NCBI GenBank assembly: GCA_003142355.1
Contig: PLMF01000432.1
Coordinates: forward strand, 1 to 44,422
Source: Bryobacterales bacterium
GTDB lineage: Bacteria > Acidobacteriota > Terriglobia > Bryobacterales > Bryobacteraceae
DNA: 44,422 bases
Direction: 5' to 3'
Numbering within the stretch: the stretch's first letter is position 1; every line of letters starts with the position of its first letter. Made by a program: the position numbers and the translations under genes. The notes below the pieces were generated by a model. The model made no database searches. It was given only the letters and a program-made list of their open reading frames with translations, and was not told the DNA's origin. Positions 8,153-16,683 of the stretch are shown piece by piece.

Positions 8153-9534
8153 GCGGAAAGCTGAATGGCAAGACCGCGGTGATTACCGGCGCCAGCCGGG
8201 GACTGGGCAAGGCCATGGCCTTGGCGCTGGCGGCGGAAGGGGCGCGGATTGCGCTGGTAGCGAGGGACCGCGAACGGCTGGACGCGGTGGCAGCCGAGAT
8301 CGGCGCCGCGAACGGCCAGGCGACAGTCGTCCCGGCGGATGTGACCAGCGAAGACCAGGTGCGGCGGATGGAGAGAGAAATCGCCGCTCGGTTCGGGAAA
8401 GTGGACATCCTCATCAACAACGCCGGGGTCATCGTGCGCAAGCCGATGGTGGAATTCACACTGGAGGAGTGGCGCCGCGGCGAGTCGCTCCTGATGGATA
8501 CCGGCAGCCCCGGGGGCCGCGATGCCGACCGCATTATGGGGGTCATTCAAGCGGCCGGCGTGAAGCAGATCGACCACATGGTATCGACGCACTACCACAG
8601 CGACCATGTAGGCGGGCTGCAGGAAGTGGCATCGCGGATTCCGATGGCGCAATTTATCGATCATGGCCCCTCGTCGGAGCCGAAAGAGCAGGTACCGGGA
8701 TTCCAGAAAATGTACGCGGAGCTGTACGCCAAGGCCAAACACACGGTGGTCAAGCCGGGCGACAAGATTCCGTTCGATGGGGTGACGGTGGTGGTGGCTA
8801 CGTCCAACGGCGAGGTGCTGAAGACGCCGCTTCCCGGGGGCGGCAAACCGAATCCGGCTTGCGCCGGCTTTGCGCCGCGGGATGAGTCGCGGGTAGACCC
8901 CGATAACACGATGTCGATGGGCCTGGTATTCACATACGGCAAATTCCGCACGGTCAACCTGGGCGACTTCACCTGGAATAAGGAACAGGACTTGATGTGC
9001 CCAAATAACCCGATTGGGACGGTGGATCTTTACCTCACGTCGCATCACGGCATCGACCAATCGGGCTCGCCCGCGCTGGTACACGGTTTACAGCCGCGGG
9101 TGGCGATCATGCACAACAGCACGCGCAAAGGCGGCGCCATTCAAACCATGCAGACGCTGCACACGTCGCCGGGACTGGAAGACATATGGCAGCTCCACTG
9201 GGCGTACGCGGCCGGCCTGGAGCATAACACGCCGGCGCTGTTCATCGCCAACATGGAAGACAATGCGACCGTGGCGAACGTGCTGCTGAATCCTCCGCCT
9301 ACATTCGGACAGGGCCGCGGGCCCGGAGCGGGAGGACCGCCGCCGCCGGGGGCCGCCGCGGGCGCGCCCAACGCTCCCGGACCGGGCGGCCGGGCCGGTG
9401 GCGGCCCAGGCGGAGGCCGCGGAGGTCACACGGGTCCGGCATTCTGGATCAAGGTGTCCGCGGAATCGGACGGAACATTCAGCGTGACGAACACGCGCAA
9501 CAACTTCACCAAGACTTACGCGGCGCGGAAGTAG
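8149..9534 (+). CDS. Chimera: SDR N-terminal half fused to metallo-beta-lactamase-fold hydrolase
   Basis: From GTG 8149 the frame encodes 461 residues with two unrelated parts. Residues 1-110 are the first half of a short-chain dehydrogenase: the nucleotide-binding TGASRGLG (13-20), ADVT (63-66) and NNAG (90-93), then FTLEEWRR, where an SDR would normally continue into its central helix. The catalytic Ser and YxxxK are absent. From residue 111 (GESLLMDTG) the sequence becomes a metallo-beta-lactamase fold entered after its first strand, with the metal motif THYHSDHVGG (147-156), LGDFTW and SHHG. A Gly/Pro-rich linker (about 380-425) precedes a short C-terminal strand region. The MBL part lacks the signal peptide expected of its relatives. 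A deletion joining two genes, or an assembly join, is the likely origin; activity is doubtful. Confidence 0.85.
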   Translation: MSGKLNGKTAVITGASRGLGKAMALALAAEGARIALVARDRERLDAVAAEIGAANGQATVVPADVTSEDQVRRMEREIAARFGKVDILINNAGVIVRKPMVEFTLEEWRRGESLLMDTGSPGGRDADRIMGVIQAAGVKQIDHMVSTHYHSDHVGGLQEVASRIPMAQFIDHGPSSEPKEQVPGFQKMYAELYAKAKHTVVKPGDKIPFDGVTVVVATSNGEVLKTPLPGGGKPNPACAGFAPRDESRVDPDNTMSMGLVFTYGKFRTVNLGDFTWNKEQDLMCPNNPIGTVDLYLTSHHGIDQSGSPALVHGLQPRVAIMHNSTRKGGAIQTMQTLHTSPGLEDIWQLHWAYAAGLEHNTPALFIANMEDNATVANVLLNPPPTFGQGRGPGAGGPPPPGAAAGAPNAPGPGGRAGGGPGGGRGGHTGPAFWIKVSAESDGTFSVTNTRNNFTKTYAARK

Positions 9535-9575
9535 GGCTTATCCGGGGTGAGAACCCGGGCAAGTGAAAGGACCCC

Positions 9576-10052
9576 ATGATACAAACCATAGAAACGATGC
9601 TGAGTAATTTCGAGCGCGGCAAACTGACCCGCCGCCAGCTCGCACTTTCCCTGGCCGCGTTGGTCGCTTCCGCGCAGACAGCGCCGAAGGAGAAAAGCCT
9701 CCGGGCGGTCAGTATTAACCACGTCACGGTAAAGGTTCCCGACCTTCACCGCACATCCAAATTCTATCAGGAGTTCTTCGGGATGCCGCTGAAGCAACAG
9801 TCGGCGACCATACACATTCTGGGTGTCGGGAACTCTTTTTTTGGCGTTGAGCAGGGCGATAATCAAACTGCCCGGGTGGATCACTATGACTTCGGAATTG
9901 CGGGTTTCAACGCCGACGAGACGCGCGCGAAATTAAGGAAGCTCAATTTGAAGTTCGAGAGCGGCAATTCGAAAGAATCGTTCAAGCTCTTTGACCCCGA
10001 CGGCTTCCAGGTTCAAGTGAACACACCCGATTACGTCGGGCATGTGAGCTGA
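9576..10052 (+). CDS. VOC (glyoxalase/dioxygenase-fold) protein, exported
   Basis: A 158-residue protein. Residues 18-35 (LTRRQLALSLAALVASA) look like a Tat-type signal with a twin arginine. The rest is one VOC module: ISINHVTVKVPDLHRTSKFYQEFFGMPL with the first metal-type His (INHV), a middle strand VDHYDFGI, and FKLFDPDGFQVQV near the C-terminus, as in glyoxalase-fold proteins. Substrate unknown. The ATG at 9576 has a GAAAGGA ribosome site 6 bp upstream. The last 22 bp overlap the tail of the decayed IS110 frame on the other strand, so the element inserted or decayed right at this gene's end without breaking it. Confidence 0.8.
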   Translation: MIQTIETMLSNFERGKLTRRQLALSLAALVASAQTAPKEKSLRAVSINHVTVKVPDLHRTSKFYQEFFGMPLKQQSATIHILGVGNSFFGVEQGDNQTARVDHYDFGIAGFNADETRAKLRKLNLKFESGNSKESFKLFDPDGFQVQVNTPDYVGHVS

Positions 10053-11164
10053 CAATTGACAATTCGCCCCCGCAGTTTGGGGGTTGCGTAGCCTCTTCCG
10101 AAAATCTCCGCGGCGAGCATGGAGTGGCCCACTCCTACCAGGGCTCGCCCTTTGCCACGATGGAGCAACCGGTGGTACTGAGCGGCGAAGTAGCTGTTCT
10201 TGTCATGCGTGGCCGCCCAGGCACACTGCGTCAGGCTGCCCCGCAGCCATCGGTTCCCCCTGCCGATCTTGCCGTTACGCTGTTTGCCCGCGGTCTTGTT
10301 ATTGCCGGGAGCGATGGTCGCCCAGCGGCAAAACTGCTGCGGGGTCGGAAACGGGTCCATGTCCACGCCAGTCTCGGAAAGGATCGCGGCCGCCGACAGC
10401 CGATCAATCCCTGGCACCGAGTCCAGTCGGGCCATCTGCTTGTCAAAAGGGCGCGAGTACTCCTCAATTTGCTGTTCGAAACGCTCGATCCTTCGGCACA
10501 GATCGTCGAATTGATGGAGCAGTTGTTTCAGCAAAAAAGTCTGATGGGGGCGAAAATAGCCCTCCAGCGCCGCCACCAGTTGCGGGATCTTGGACCGCAT
10601 TCGACCCAGCGCCAACTCGGCGATCTAGGTGGTGTCGGTCTCGCCCCGGATCAATTCCTCCAGCATCATCCGCGGCCCCACCCCCATCAAGTCGCTGGCC
10701 ACCGTGTCCAGTTTGATGTTGGCCTCTTCCAGCCGTAGGGCGCGGACCTGTGGTGGAGCGATGAAACTCCCTTTGATCAACCCCTTGCGCAGCAATGTCG
10801 CCAGCCATACCGCGTCCGCCTGGTCCGTCTTCCGCCCCGGCATGTTCCGCACCTGTTTGGCGTTGGCCAGGAATAGATGAAAACCGCCCGCTTCCAGAAT
10901 CTGCCACACCGGCCGCCAGTAGACGCCGGTGGATTCCATCACCGCGTGGGTCACGCCGCATTCCTGCAGCCATTGGCTCAGTTGACGCAATTCCCGGGTG
11001 GTGGTTCCGTAGGTGGCCATTTCACCCTGCGCCGAACCGTCGGTCCCCGGCCGGATCACGCAAACCGTTACCGTTTCCTTGTGGACATCGATGCCCGCGC
11101 ATCGCTCGTATAGGTCCACCAAAGCGTTGATGTCTACTTTGTTCGTTCGTCTTCGAGTTGCCAT
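10031..11164 (-). pseudogene. Decayed IS110-family transposase
   Basis: Two pieces in one frame form a broken IS110 transposase. The N-terminal DEDD RuvC-like part (11164 down to about 10760) has the expected AGIDVHKETV, MESTGVYWRP and KTDQADA motifs. About 20-25 codons are then missing between ALRL and EEANIKL, where relatives have the Arg-rich helix. A TAG at 10625-10627 interrupts the frame after GETDTT. The C-terminal transposase_20 part follows (VPGIDRLSAAAILSETG, WATIAPGNNKTAGKQR, RGNRWLRG) and is cut after GHSMLAA, where relatives continue for 20-40 residues. Several independent lesions make it inactive. A clear ribosome site (GGAGGC) precedes the ATG. No terminal inverted repeats were found, as is usual for IS110. 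Confidence 0.88.
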
Positions 11165-11600
11165 CCTGCCTCCTTGGCCGGGGGCAGGGACACCGCAAGT
11201 GGAAGTCTCTTCCGCGTGCTCACCGCTCCAAGGCGGGGCTACAATGTGTGGTGCTGACGTGTCTGGGTCAGACTGTCACACGGGCTTTACAGCCTCAGTG
11301 GCTACACCGAGGCACTTTCTCCAGGGTGTTAACCGGACAGGGGGATTTCGGATTTGCGTCCTGAGATCACGTGAAAGCCCAGGATAGGCAAGTGGCTCCC
11401 CAGGTCGAAGAAAGGAGAATTCGCGGCCGGGAGGCACTCGCAAAATGATTGATTCCAGAGGGCCTACTCTAATTCGTCGATTTCGCCGAGTGGCAGTCAA
11501 CAGGAGTGTTCGCGTGGTCGCCATCAGAGAACAAGTGCGCGGCCATGGGGAACAGGCATCGCGGATTTGCTCGCGGATGGTGACTTTGCACGAGGGCCGG
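11165..11600. repeat. Gene-free stretch with dispersed repeat, copy A (11328-11530)
   Basis: No gene is seen between the IS110 remnant and the zinc-ribbon gene. Module 1, GTTAACC...GGATTTCGGATTTGCGTCC at 11328-11361, recurs at 23471-23503. Module 2, from GGCTCCCC at 11394 to CATCAGAGA near 11530, matches 21596-21732 over about 140 bp, roughly 70 percent by eye. The function is unknown. Confidence 0.6.
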
Positions 11601-12734
11601 CTACTGCAGGCGCGCCCCGCAGCCGTGGCAGAAGCCAGCGTTGGGGGACCTGGGAGCGCCGCAGTTCACACAGAAGGCCGCGCCTCGCGACGGCGGTGGG
11701 GGCGGCATCGGGACTGCCTGCGGAGGGGGAGCAGGAACCGCGGCGGAGGCCGCCGGTAGGCCCTGGGGCGTGAAGATCTCGGTCATGATCTGACGTGCTA
11801 GATCCTGGTCGGCGCCGATGCAGGTGACGGTGGCGGCGATGCGGTCGATGTTGAAAAAGAAAAGGGGCTGGTCGGCCCGCACCCAGAGAGCGCCCTGCGT
11901 GCCCAGACCGCCGCCCGGGGCGGCTGCGGCTACATCGATGGCTACGGCGCAGGTGCGGCGCCGTAGGGCTTCAGCCAGGAACAGGCCGGGGTCGGTCCAC
12001 TGCCAGCCGTTGGCCTGGCGGGTGAGGAAGCCGCGTTTGGCCAGCTCGTCGGCGAGCGCGGGGACGGCGGCGAGCGGCAACTGGCGGGAGCGGTCGTCGA
12101 GCATGTGGGCGACGAACGGGAGCAGGTAGCGGGGATCGGGGAACTCAAAGGCGTTCTGCCAGCCCTGGACGAGCTCATTCCTTTCGAAGGAGTTGGGCAC
12201 GCCCTCGTGAACGATCATCGAGGCATGATGGCGGCGGGCGTGGAGGTCCGTCATGGCCAGCAGCACCGTGAACTCGGCCAGCGAGATGGTGAACCGCATC
12301 TCGGGAACCCAGACCAGCCGCTCAAGCTCGAGATAGTTCAACATCGTGTTGACGAGATACTCGCGGCCGGGAAGTGCCTGAACGTGATACTCCTGCAAGT
12401 CGCTCACGGGGGCCAGCAGCAGCCACTGGGCATCGGCGGCGATGCCGCCGGCCAGCGCCCAGGTGTTGGTCTGGGAGAGGTTCTGGTAGAGGGTGCGAAC
12501 GTCGGCGGCCAGCGCCGGGGCTGCCAGCGTCGCGATGGTTTCGCGGGGAATCTGCAGCCCGCGCGGCTGCGCCTCCCACCACGCGGCTGTGGCAGAGTTG
12601 AAGCCGCGATCGGGGCTGAATTCGACGAAGAACCGGCCGAGGTCGTTGACCGGGAGGTTCAGGTGTTGGACGAGCGGTCCGGTCAGGTGCCGCGCCAGCA
12701 GGATGGGTTCGGGAACAGCGGTGGGGCTTGTCAC
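11601..12734 (-). CDS. Unknown protein with C-terminal zinc ribbon (last gene of the seven-gene operon)
   Basis: A 377-residue protein starting at GTG 12734, whose start overlaps the previous stop (GTGA). Residues 1-320 are a globular region I do not recognise, with LARHLTGPLVQHLNLPVNDLGRFF at the start. A Pro-rich linker (about 325-350) then leads to a short zinc ribbon, FCVNCGAPRSPNAGFCHGCG, with four Cys as two CxxC knuckles. The same type of ribbon opens the first protein of this operon (17834-18751), so the first and last genes share a module. There is no membrane segment and no signal peptide, so it should be cytoplasmic. As a gene downstream of the predicted toxin it is a candidate immunity or accessory protein. 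Confidence 0.75.
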   Translation of the reverse strand: MTSPTAVPEPILLARHLTGPLVQHLNLPVNDLGRFFVEFSPDRGFNSATAAWWEAQPRGLQIPRETIATLAAPALAADVRTLYQNLSQTNTWALAGGIAADAQWLLLAPVSDLQEYHVQALPGREYLVNTMLNYLELERLVWVPEMRFTISLAEFTVLLAMTDLHARRHHASMIVHEGVPNSFERNELVQGWQNAFEFPDPRYLLPFVAHMLDDRSRQLPLAAVPALADELAKRGFLTRQANGWQWTDPGLFLAEALRRRTCAVAIDVAAAAPGGGLGTQGALWVRADQPLFFFNIDRIAATVTCIGADQDLARQIMTEIFTPQGLPAASAAVPAPPPQAVPMPPPPPSRGAAFCVNCGAPRSPNAGFCHGCGARLQ

Positions 12735-13528
12735 AGTGTTGTCTCTTCTTCTTCAGGTTCGCCGGTTTCCACGGCGCCGCCGTAGATGCGCTGCTCCTGG
12801 CGGGGGCCGTCCAGGGCGAGATAAGGACATCCATCGACCGAGCTCATCAGGGACATGCCGGGATCGTCCATAGCGGTCCAGAGCAGTTTGCCGTTCCGGA
12901 TCCACTTGTCCAACTCGAAGTCCCAGTCGGCCGGGGTGTCGAAGGACTCCATCCAGCCCGGCGAACCATTGGCGTACTGAAACTGGTAGGCGTCGGTCCC
13001 CCAGAGGTTGGGAATGACGCTGTCACTCGGCCAGTCGGAGGCGAAGTAGACGACGGGATAGAGGACGTGCGGACCGGCGCGCAGTCCGCTGACCACAGCC
13101 CGGACGGAATCCTGCTCCAGCAGCCTGGGATAGACGAACGGGGCGCCCGGTCCGGGTGAACACAGCCACGGGCGGCTCTCTACGGGCTGGCCGAGGCGCG
13201 CGGCCCCGCTGAGCGCCAGCCAGTAAGGCGGCGAGTCCTGGTGACGGCGAACCGGCTCGAAATAGTTCCACCAGAGGCCGTCGAGTCCGAACGCATCAAA
13301 GGGCGGCGCGTAGATCTGCTGGTCGAAGGGGCAGCGGGCCAGAGGGACGTTGGGCAGACCGGCGGCGTACCGGCTGCGGAGTTCCACCCGGCGTTTGCGG
13401 GCCTCTGCGAGTTCGGCCTGTTCGCGGTCATGGAGCGGCCGGGGCGACTCCAGGGCGTTAATCCTCCGGACCAGCTCCGCATACTCGTCCAGCAACTGCC
13501 GGCGGGACGCGGCGTCGAAGGGCGTCAT
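12731..13528 (-). CDS. Unknown soluble protein, candidate immunity partner of the upstream toxin-like protein
   Basis: A 265-residue protein whose ATG overlaps the stop of the toxin-like gene (ATGA at 13525-13528), implying translational coupling. The N-terminal 50 residues are a charged helical segment (LLDEYAELVRRINALE, EQAELAEARKRRVELRSRY). The rest is rich in Trp, Tyr and Pro (DGLWWNYFEPVRRH, PVVYFASDW, LWGTDAYQFQY) and ends in an acidic tail with EPEEEE. It has no signal peptide or membrane segment. I do not recognise the family. Its position directly behind the toxin-like gene, coupled in translation, is what is expected of an immunity protein, but that role is inference from position only. 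Confidence 0.7.
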   Translation of the reverse strand: MTPFDAASRRQLLDEYAELVRRINALESPRPLHDREQAELAEARKRRVELRSRYAAGLPNVPLARCPFDQQIYAPPFDAFGLDGLWWNYFEPVRRHQDSPPYWLALSGAARLGQPVESRPWLCSPGPGAPFVYPRLLEQDSVRAVVSGLRAGPHVLYPVVYFASDWPSDSVIPNLWGTDAYQFQYANGSPGWMESFDTPADWDFELDKWIRNGKLLWTAMDDPGMSLMSSVDGCPYLALDGPRQEQRIYGGAVETGEPEEEETTL

Positions 13529-16191
13529 TCGAGAGCTCCGCCGCGAATGAAGACGCCCTCGACGGTTCCATCGGGGTTGTAGACGATGAGCGGCTGGCTG
13601 CCGGGTCTGCCGAGCTGGTGGCTCTTCAGGATGGTGCAGTCAATGGCCTGGTTCATTTCGAAGTCAGACATCCCGCCGGGGCTGTTGAGAATCCGGGAGG
13701 AATTGCTGTAGTCCCACACCGCCTGGGGGTTGTGGTTGATTGCGCATCCGCCACCGGTGATCTGATCCATGGTGCTGTTGTAGGAACCGGCATCCAGCTT
13801 GCCGCCGGTGCCGCTGCGGACATCCCAGAGGTCGACATCGCCGGTATAGGCCTTGCCGGTAGCCGAGCTATGGATGAGTCCGTTCTTCACCAGCAGCTCC
13901 GGATTTAGGCGGATTTCGGCGTTGTTGACGGTGTACTCTCTCCACCTGGCATGGTAGGTGGTGACCAACTTCTCCTGGACCTTCGGTGGGAGATCATGGT
14001 AGAACTTGGGGAGCTTGGGCTTGTAGTGGCCCACGAGTCCTTCGCTGTTGGGAGGGGCGCCCAAGAGCGTTTCGAAGTCCTTGATGGTTTTGTTGTGGAT
14101 GTTGGAGGTCTTCGGGTGACAGCCTTCGGCGAGACGTTGGGCGGTTTCGGGGCTGTTCGGACGGACATAGATTTTGTTGCCGGTCTGCTGGGCGGTTTGG
14201 GAGAGGTGCGCCTGGGTCTCGGCGGGGATGCCCTGGAGGCTGACTTTGGCGCGCGGATCCCGGACGTAAGTGGGATTGCGTCCCGATATCTGACCGTCGG
14301 TGACGGGGGGGCGGCCTGGGACGCTCGGCCCACTCGACCTGCGGAGGTCCGTAGTGAGCACCTGCTTAACCTTGGTGAGGCCGTCGATAACGCTCTTGCC
14401 GCCACCGTTGTATAGCGCCTGGCCGACACGCTGCGCACCCTGACCGGCGCGGACCAAAGCCTGAGCGGCGGAGCTGCCGTTCTTGGCGGCCTGCACGATC
14501 GCCTCCGCACCTTCGGTGGCCAGGGCCTGCCCGATGACGGCGCCGCCCTTGAGGATTCCACCGGCGGCCTTTGCGGCGCCCAGGCCGAGCACGGTCATCA
14601 AGCCATTGACGCCGGCGACCTGGAGCGCCCCTTTGATGGCGGAGGTACCGCCCCCGTCAACATACTCTTTGGCGCCGATGATCCCTTCGGAGCCTCCCAA
14701 CGTGATGACAGCTGCGCCGACGCGGCCGGCGACGCTCAACCAGGAGAAGTTGCCGTCGGCGTCGGTGCTGCTGGCCATCTGGCGGGTGGTTTCGATGAAG
14801 CCGTCCTTGAAGGTCTCCCAATTTCCCTGCGGCTTGGGCATCTCGCTGGGGGCGATCGCCTTGCCACTCATGCGGTCGCGCACGACCCGGGTTGTGGCAT
14901 CGAACAGGCGCTGGTCGAACTTGCCGCCGGAGTTGATCTGGTCGGTGAGATCGCGCAGGCGGCCCATGACGTCGCCGGGCGAGCCGGGCGGCTCGATCAG
15001 CCCGTTGAGTCCGCCGCGCCCCTCGAACACCGCCTTCTCCATCTCCGAAACCCGAGTGAGAAGAGCCTGCCTGGTGGCGTCCTCCTGGCGGATCCTGTTC
15101 AACTCCTGGCTCAGGGCGTCCTGGCCAGTCTGCTGGAGCGAGTCGTTGCGCGCGCGCCAGTCCTGGACGTTGTTGATGATCTCCTGCTGGCGGTTGCTCC
15201 AGGCGCCGACCTCTTCGGGCATGATGAGGCCGCCGGTGAGGGCGTTGACGTAGCCGCCGTACTTGGGATCGAAGACCAGCGAGGTCCGGCGGCCGTCGGG
15301 GTAAGTGTAGTCAATCTCAGCCGGGGGGCCCGGCGGTGGGGGCGGAGGTGGTGGAAGAGGAGCAGTAGTAGGAGGAGCAGGTGGCGGCACGGCCGCCGTC
15401 CCACCTTCCAGGACGTACTTCAATCCCGTCAGAACGGCGAGCAACCCCGGAGCGACGATCCCGATGACGGCTTCGAGCAGACTGGCCGGGCCGGGCACTT
15501 CGCCCGCGCCGTCCAAGCCCGGCGGCGCGGCGGAAATGTGGCCCGCACTGTCCGGCCCCGCTGGCGGGTTTGCGGTAACGGTGCCCCCGCCCTCCTGCCC
15601 TGGTGGCGGCGCGGCGGAGTCGGAGCAAGTGGGGACGGAACCGGAATCGGAGGACGAGCCGGTGTAGCCGCGTCGTGTCGATGCGCTCCAGGATCCGCTG
15701 CAGGTTATGCGCTTATTGCTTACGCTCCAGGTTCCGCTTGCGATTTTCTCTGGGGGTTCGTAGCCGCCTTCCTCCGTGCGGGAGGTGCCTGCATAGGGTT
15801 CACGCTGGGCCCCCTGGCTGCTTACTTGGCTGTTGACCTGGATCGTGCCGGTAAACTCTCCTGTGAACCGATCGTCCTCCTTGAACGCTGGGCTGACCAC
15901 GGGCATGGTAATCGTCCCCGTTGCGCAGTCCAGCGTGCCGGTGAAGCTAGGGGCCCTGAATGTGGCCGGATCGGAGCCGGCAGATGACTTGTTCAGACCG
16001 AAGGACCCTAAAGCCGATCCAGAGACCCTCGTTCCCGAGACAACGAGATTAATCACGCCTTTGATGCCGCCGCTCATAGGGCCCTCGTAGACGCCCTGGT
16101 ATCGCATGTCCTGAGCATCCGTGCACTGAGCCGCCAGGGGCATCAGACCGCCCAGCAGCAGCAACTGAAGGGAGCAGATGGCGCGTTTCAT
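13525..16191 (-). CDS. Exported multidomain protein with C-terminal CyaA/edema-factor-like cyclase toxin domain
   Basis: An 888-residue protein from ATG 16191, which overlaps the previous stop (ATGA); a longer frame to 16626 runs through the neighbouring gene and is rejected. Residues 1-21 are a Sec signal. Residues 29-180 form a Gly/Ser-rich beta region (YQGVYEGPMSGG...). A Pro-rich stretch lies at 268-290, a helical charged region at 330-420, and a Gly/Ala-rich hydrophobic stretch at 485-600. The C-terminal domain (about 660-888) shows the class II adenylate-cyclase-toxin pattern. KIYVRPNSPETAQRL aligns with the VRPVNP segment, K694-x4-H699-x-K701 matches K58/H63/K65 of CyaA, D785-V-D787 matches the metal-binding DxD of the TADYDLF motif, and N819-H820 matches the NH motif. 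Spacing between motifs is shorter than in CyaA or EF. The architecture resembles a polymorphic toxin; the enzyme activity is predicted. Confidence 0.6.
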   Translation of the reverse strand: MKRAICSLQLLLLGGLMPLAAQCTDAQDMRYQGVYEGPMSGGIKGVINLVVSGTRVSGSALGSFGLNKSSAGSDPATFRAPSFTGTLDCATGTITMPVVSPAFKEDDRFTGEFTGTIQVNSQVSSQGAQREPYAGTSRTEEGGYEPPEKIASGTWSVSNKRITCSGSWSASTRRGYTGSSSDSGSVPTCSDSAAPPPGQEGGGTVTANPPAGPDSAGHISAAPPGLDGAGEVPGPASLLEAVIGIVAPGLLAVLTGLKYVLEGGTAAVPPPAPPTTAPLPPPPPPPPGPPAEIDYTYPDGRRTSLVFDPKYGGYVNALTGGLIMPEEVGAWSNRQQEIINNVQDWRARNDSLQQTGQDALSQELNRIRQEDATRQALLTRVSEMEKAVFEGRGGLNGLIEPPGSPGDVMGRLRDLTDQINSGGKFDQRLFDATTRVVRDRMSGKAIAPSEMPKPQGNWETFKDGFIETTRQMASSTDADGNFSWLSVAGRVGAAVITLGGSEGIIGAKEYVDGGGTSAIKGALQVAGVNGLMTVLGLGAAKAAGGILKGGAVIGQALATEGAEAIVQAAKNGSSAAQALVRAGQGAQRVGQALYNGGGKSVIDGLTKVKQVLTTDLRRSSGPSVPGRPPVTDGQISGRNPTYVRDPRAKVSLQGIPAETQAHLSQTAQQTGNKIYVRPNSPETAQRLAEGCHPKTSNIHNKTIKDFETLLGAPPNSEGLVGHYKPKLPKFYHDLPPKVQEKLVTTYHARWREYTVNNAEIRLNPELLVKNGLIHSSATGKAYTGDVDLWDVRSGTGGKLDAGSYNSTMDQITGGGCAINHNPQAVWDYSNSSRILNSPGGMSDFEMNQAIDCTILKSHQLGRPGSQPLIVYNPDGTVEGVFIRGGALE

Positions 16192-16679
16192 CGCATTGCC
16201 TCCCGCAGCGTGGAACTCAGGCCCAGCCATACTGCCGAAAAGGCGAGCGCGGCCAGCATCGGCAGGGCGAAGCTGGGTAGCTTGCGCCCTCCGAGGCGGA
16301 TCAGATCGGCCCCCACGGCCGCACCCGCGCTCATGATGCCCGCCGAAGCGAAGGCCTGCGTGGCGTGCCACCCTAATCCAAATTCGGCAATCAGAGCCAG
16401 CACAGTGAAGGGCACGATCAGAACGAAGCCGCGCCCCAGCGCTAGCTTGATGCCGGCCCAGCCGCAAGTGTGTCGTATGGGTGCGTTGGTCGCGTAGACC
16501 AGTCCTCCGAGAGTCTTCAAGAAAATCCAAGTGAAGACCAGGGCCGATCCGCCGCAAAAGAGAGCCGCTTCGACCCCTGGGTTCCCCCGGCGATTCGCCA
16601 GAGCGCCCAGCAGGCCAAAACAGCACAGCGCCACGGCCCGGCTGTAGACGGTGCCTTCCTGGTTGGCTTCTTCGGTCAT
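16188..16679 (-). CDS. Small four-span membrane protein
   Basis: A 163-residue protein with about four hydrophobic helices (residues 17-30, 38-62, 78-102 and 138-155) and no recognisable family motif. It sits between the 254-residue membrane protein and the toxin-like gene, with an ATGA overlap into the latter and 4 bp from the former. Co-translation with the exported protein suggests a membrane partner, perhaps for export or anchoring, but this is inference. Confidence 0.65.
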   Translation of the reverse strand: MTEEANQEGTVYSRAVALCCFGLLGALANRRGNPGVEAALFCGGSALVFTWIFLKTLGGLVYATNAPIRHTCGWAGIKLALGRGFVLIVPFTVLALIAEFGLGWHATQAFASAGIMSAGAAVGADLIRLGGRKLPSFALPMLAALAFSAVWLGLSSTLREAMR

Positions 16680-16683
16680 GAGC

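Noticed and set aside
10625..10627. Readthrough or recoding at the TAG inside the IS110 transposase
   Set aside because: The gene also lacks about 20 internal codons and its true C-terminus, so simple decay explains the stop.
13525..16626. 1033-codon reading frame as the full toxin-like protein
   Set aside because: The first 145 codons run through the coding sequence of the 163-residue membrane protein. The ATG at 16191 with a signal peptide and ATGA coupling is the better start.
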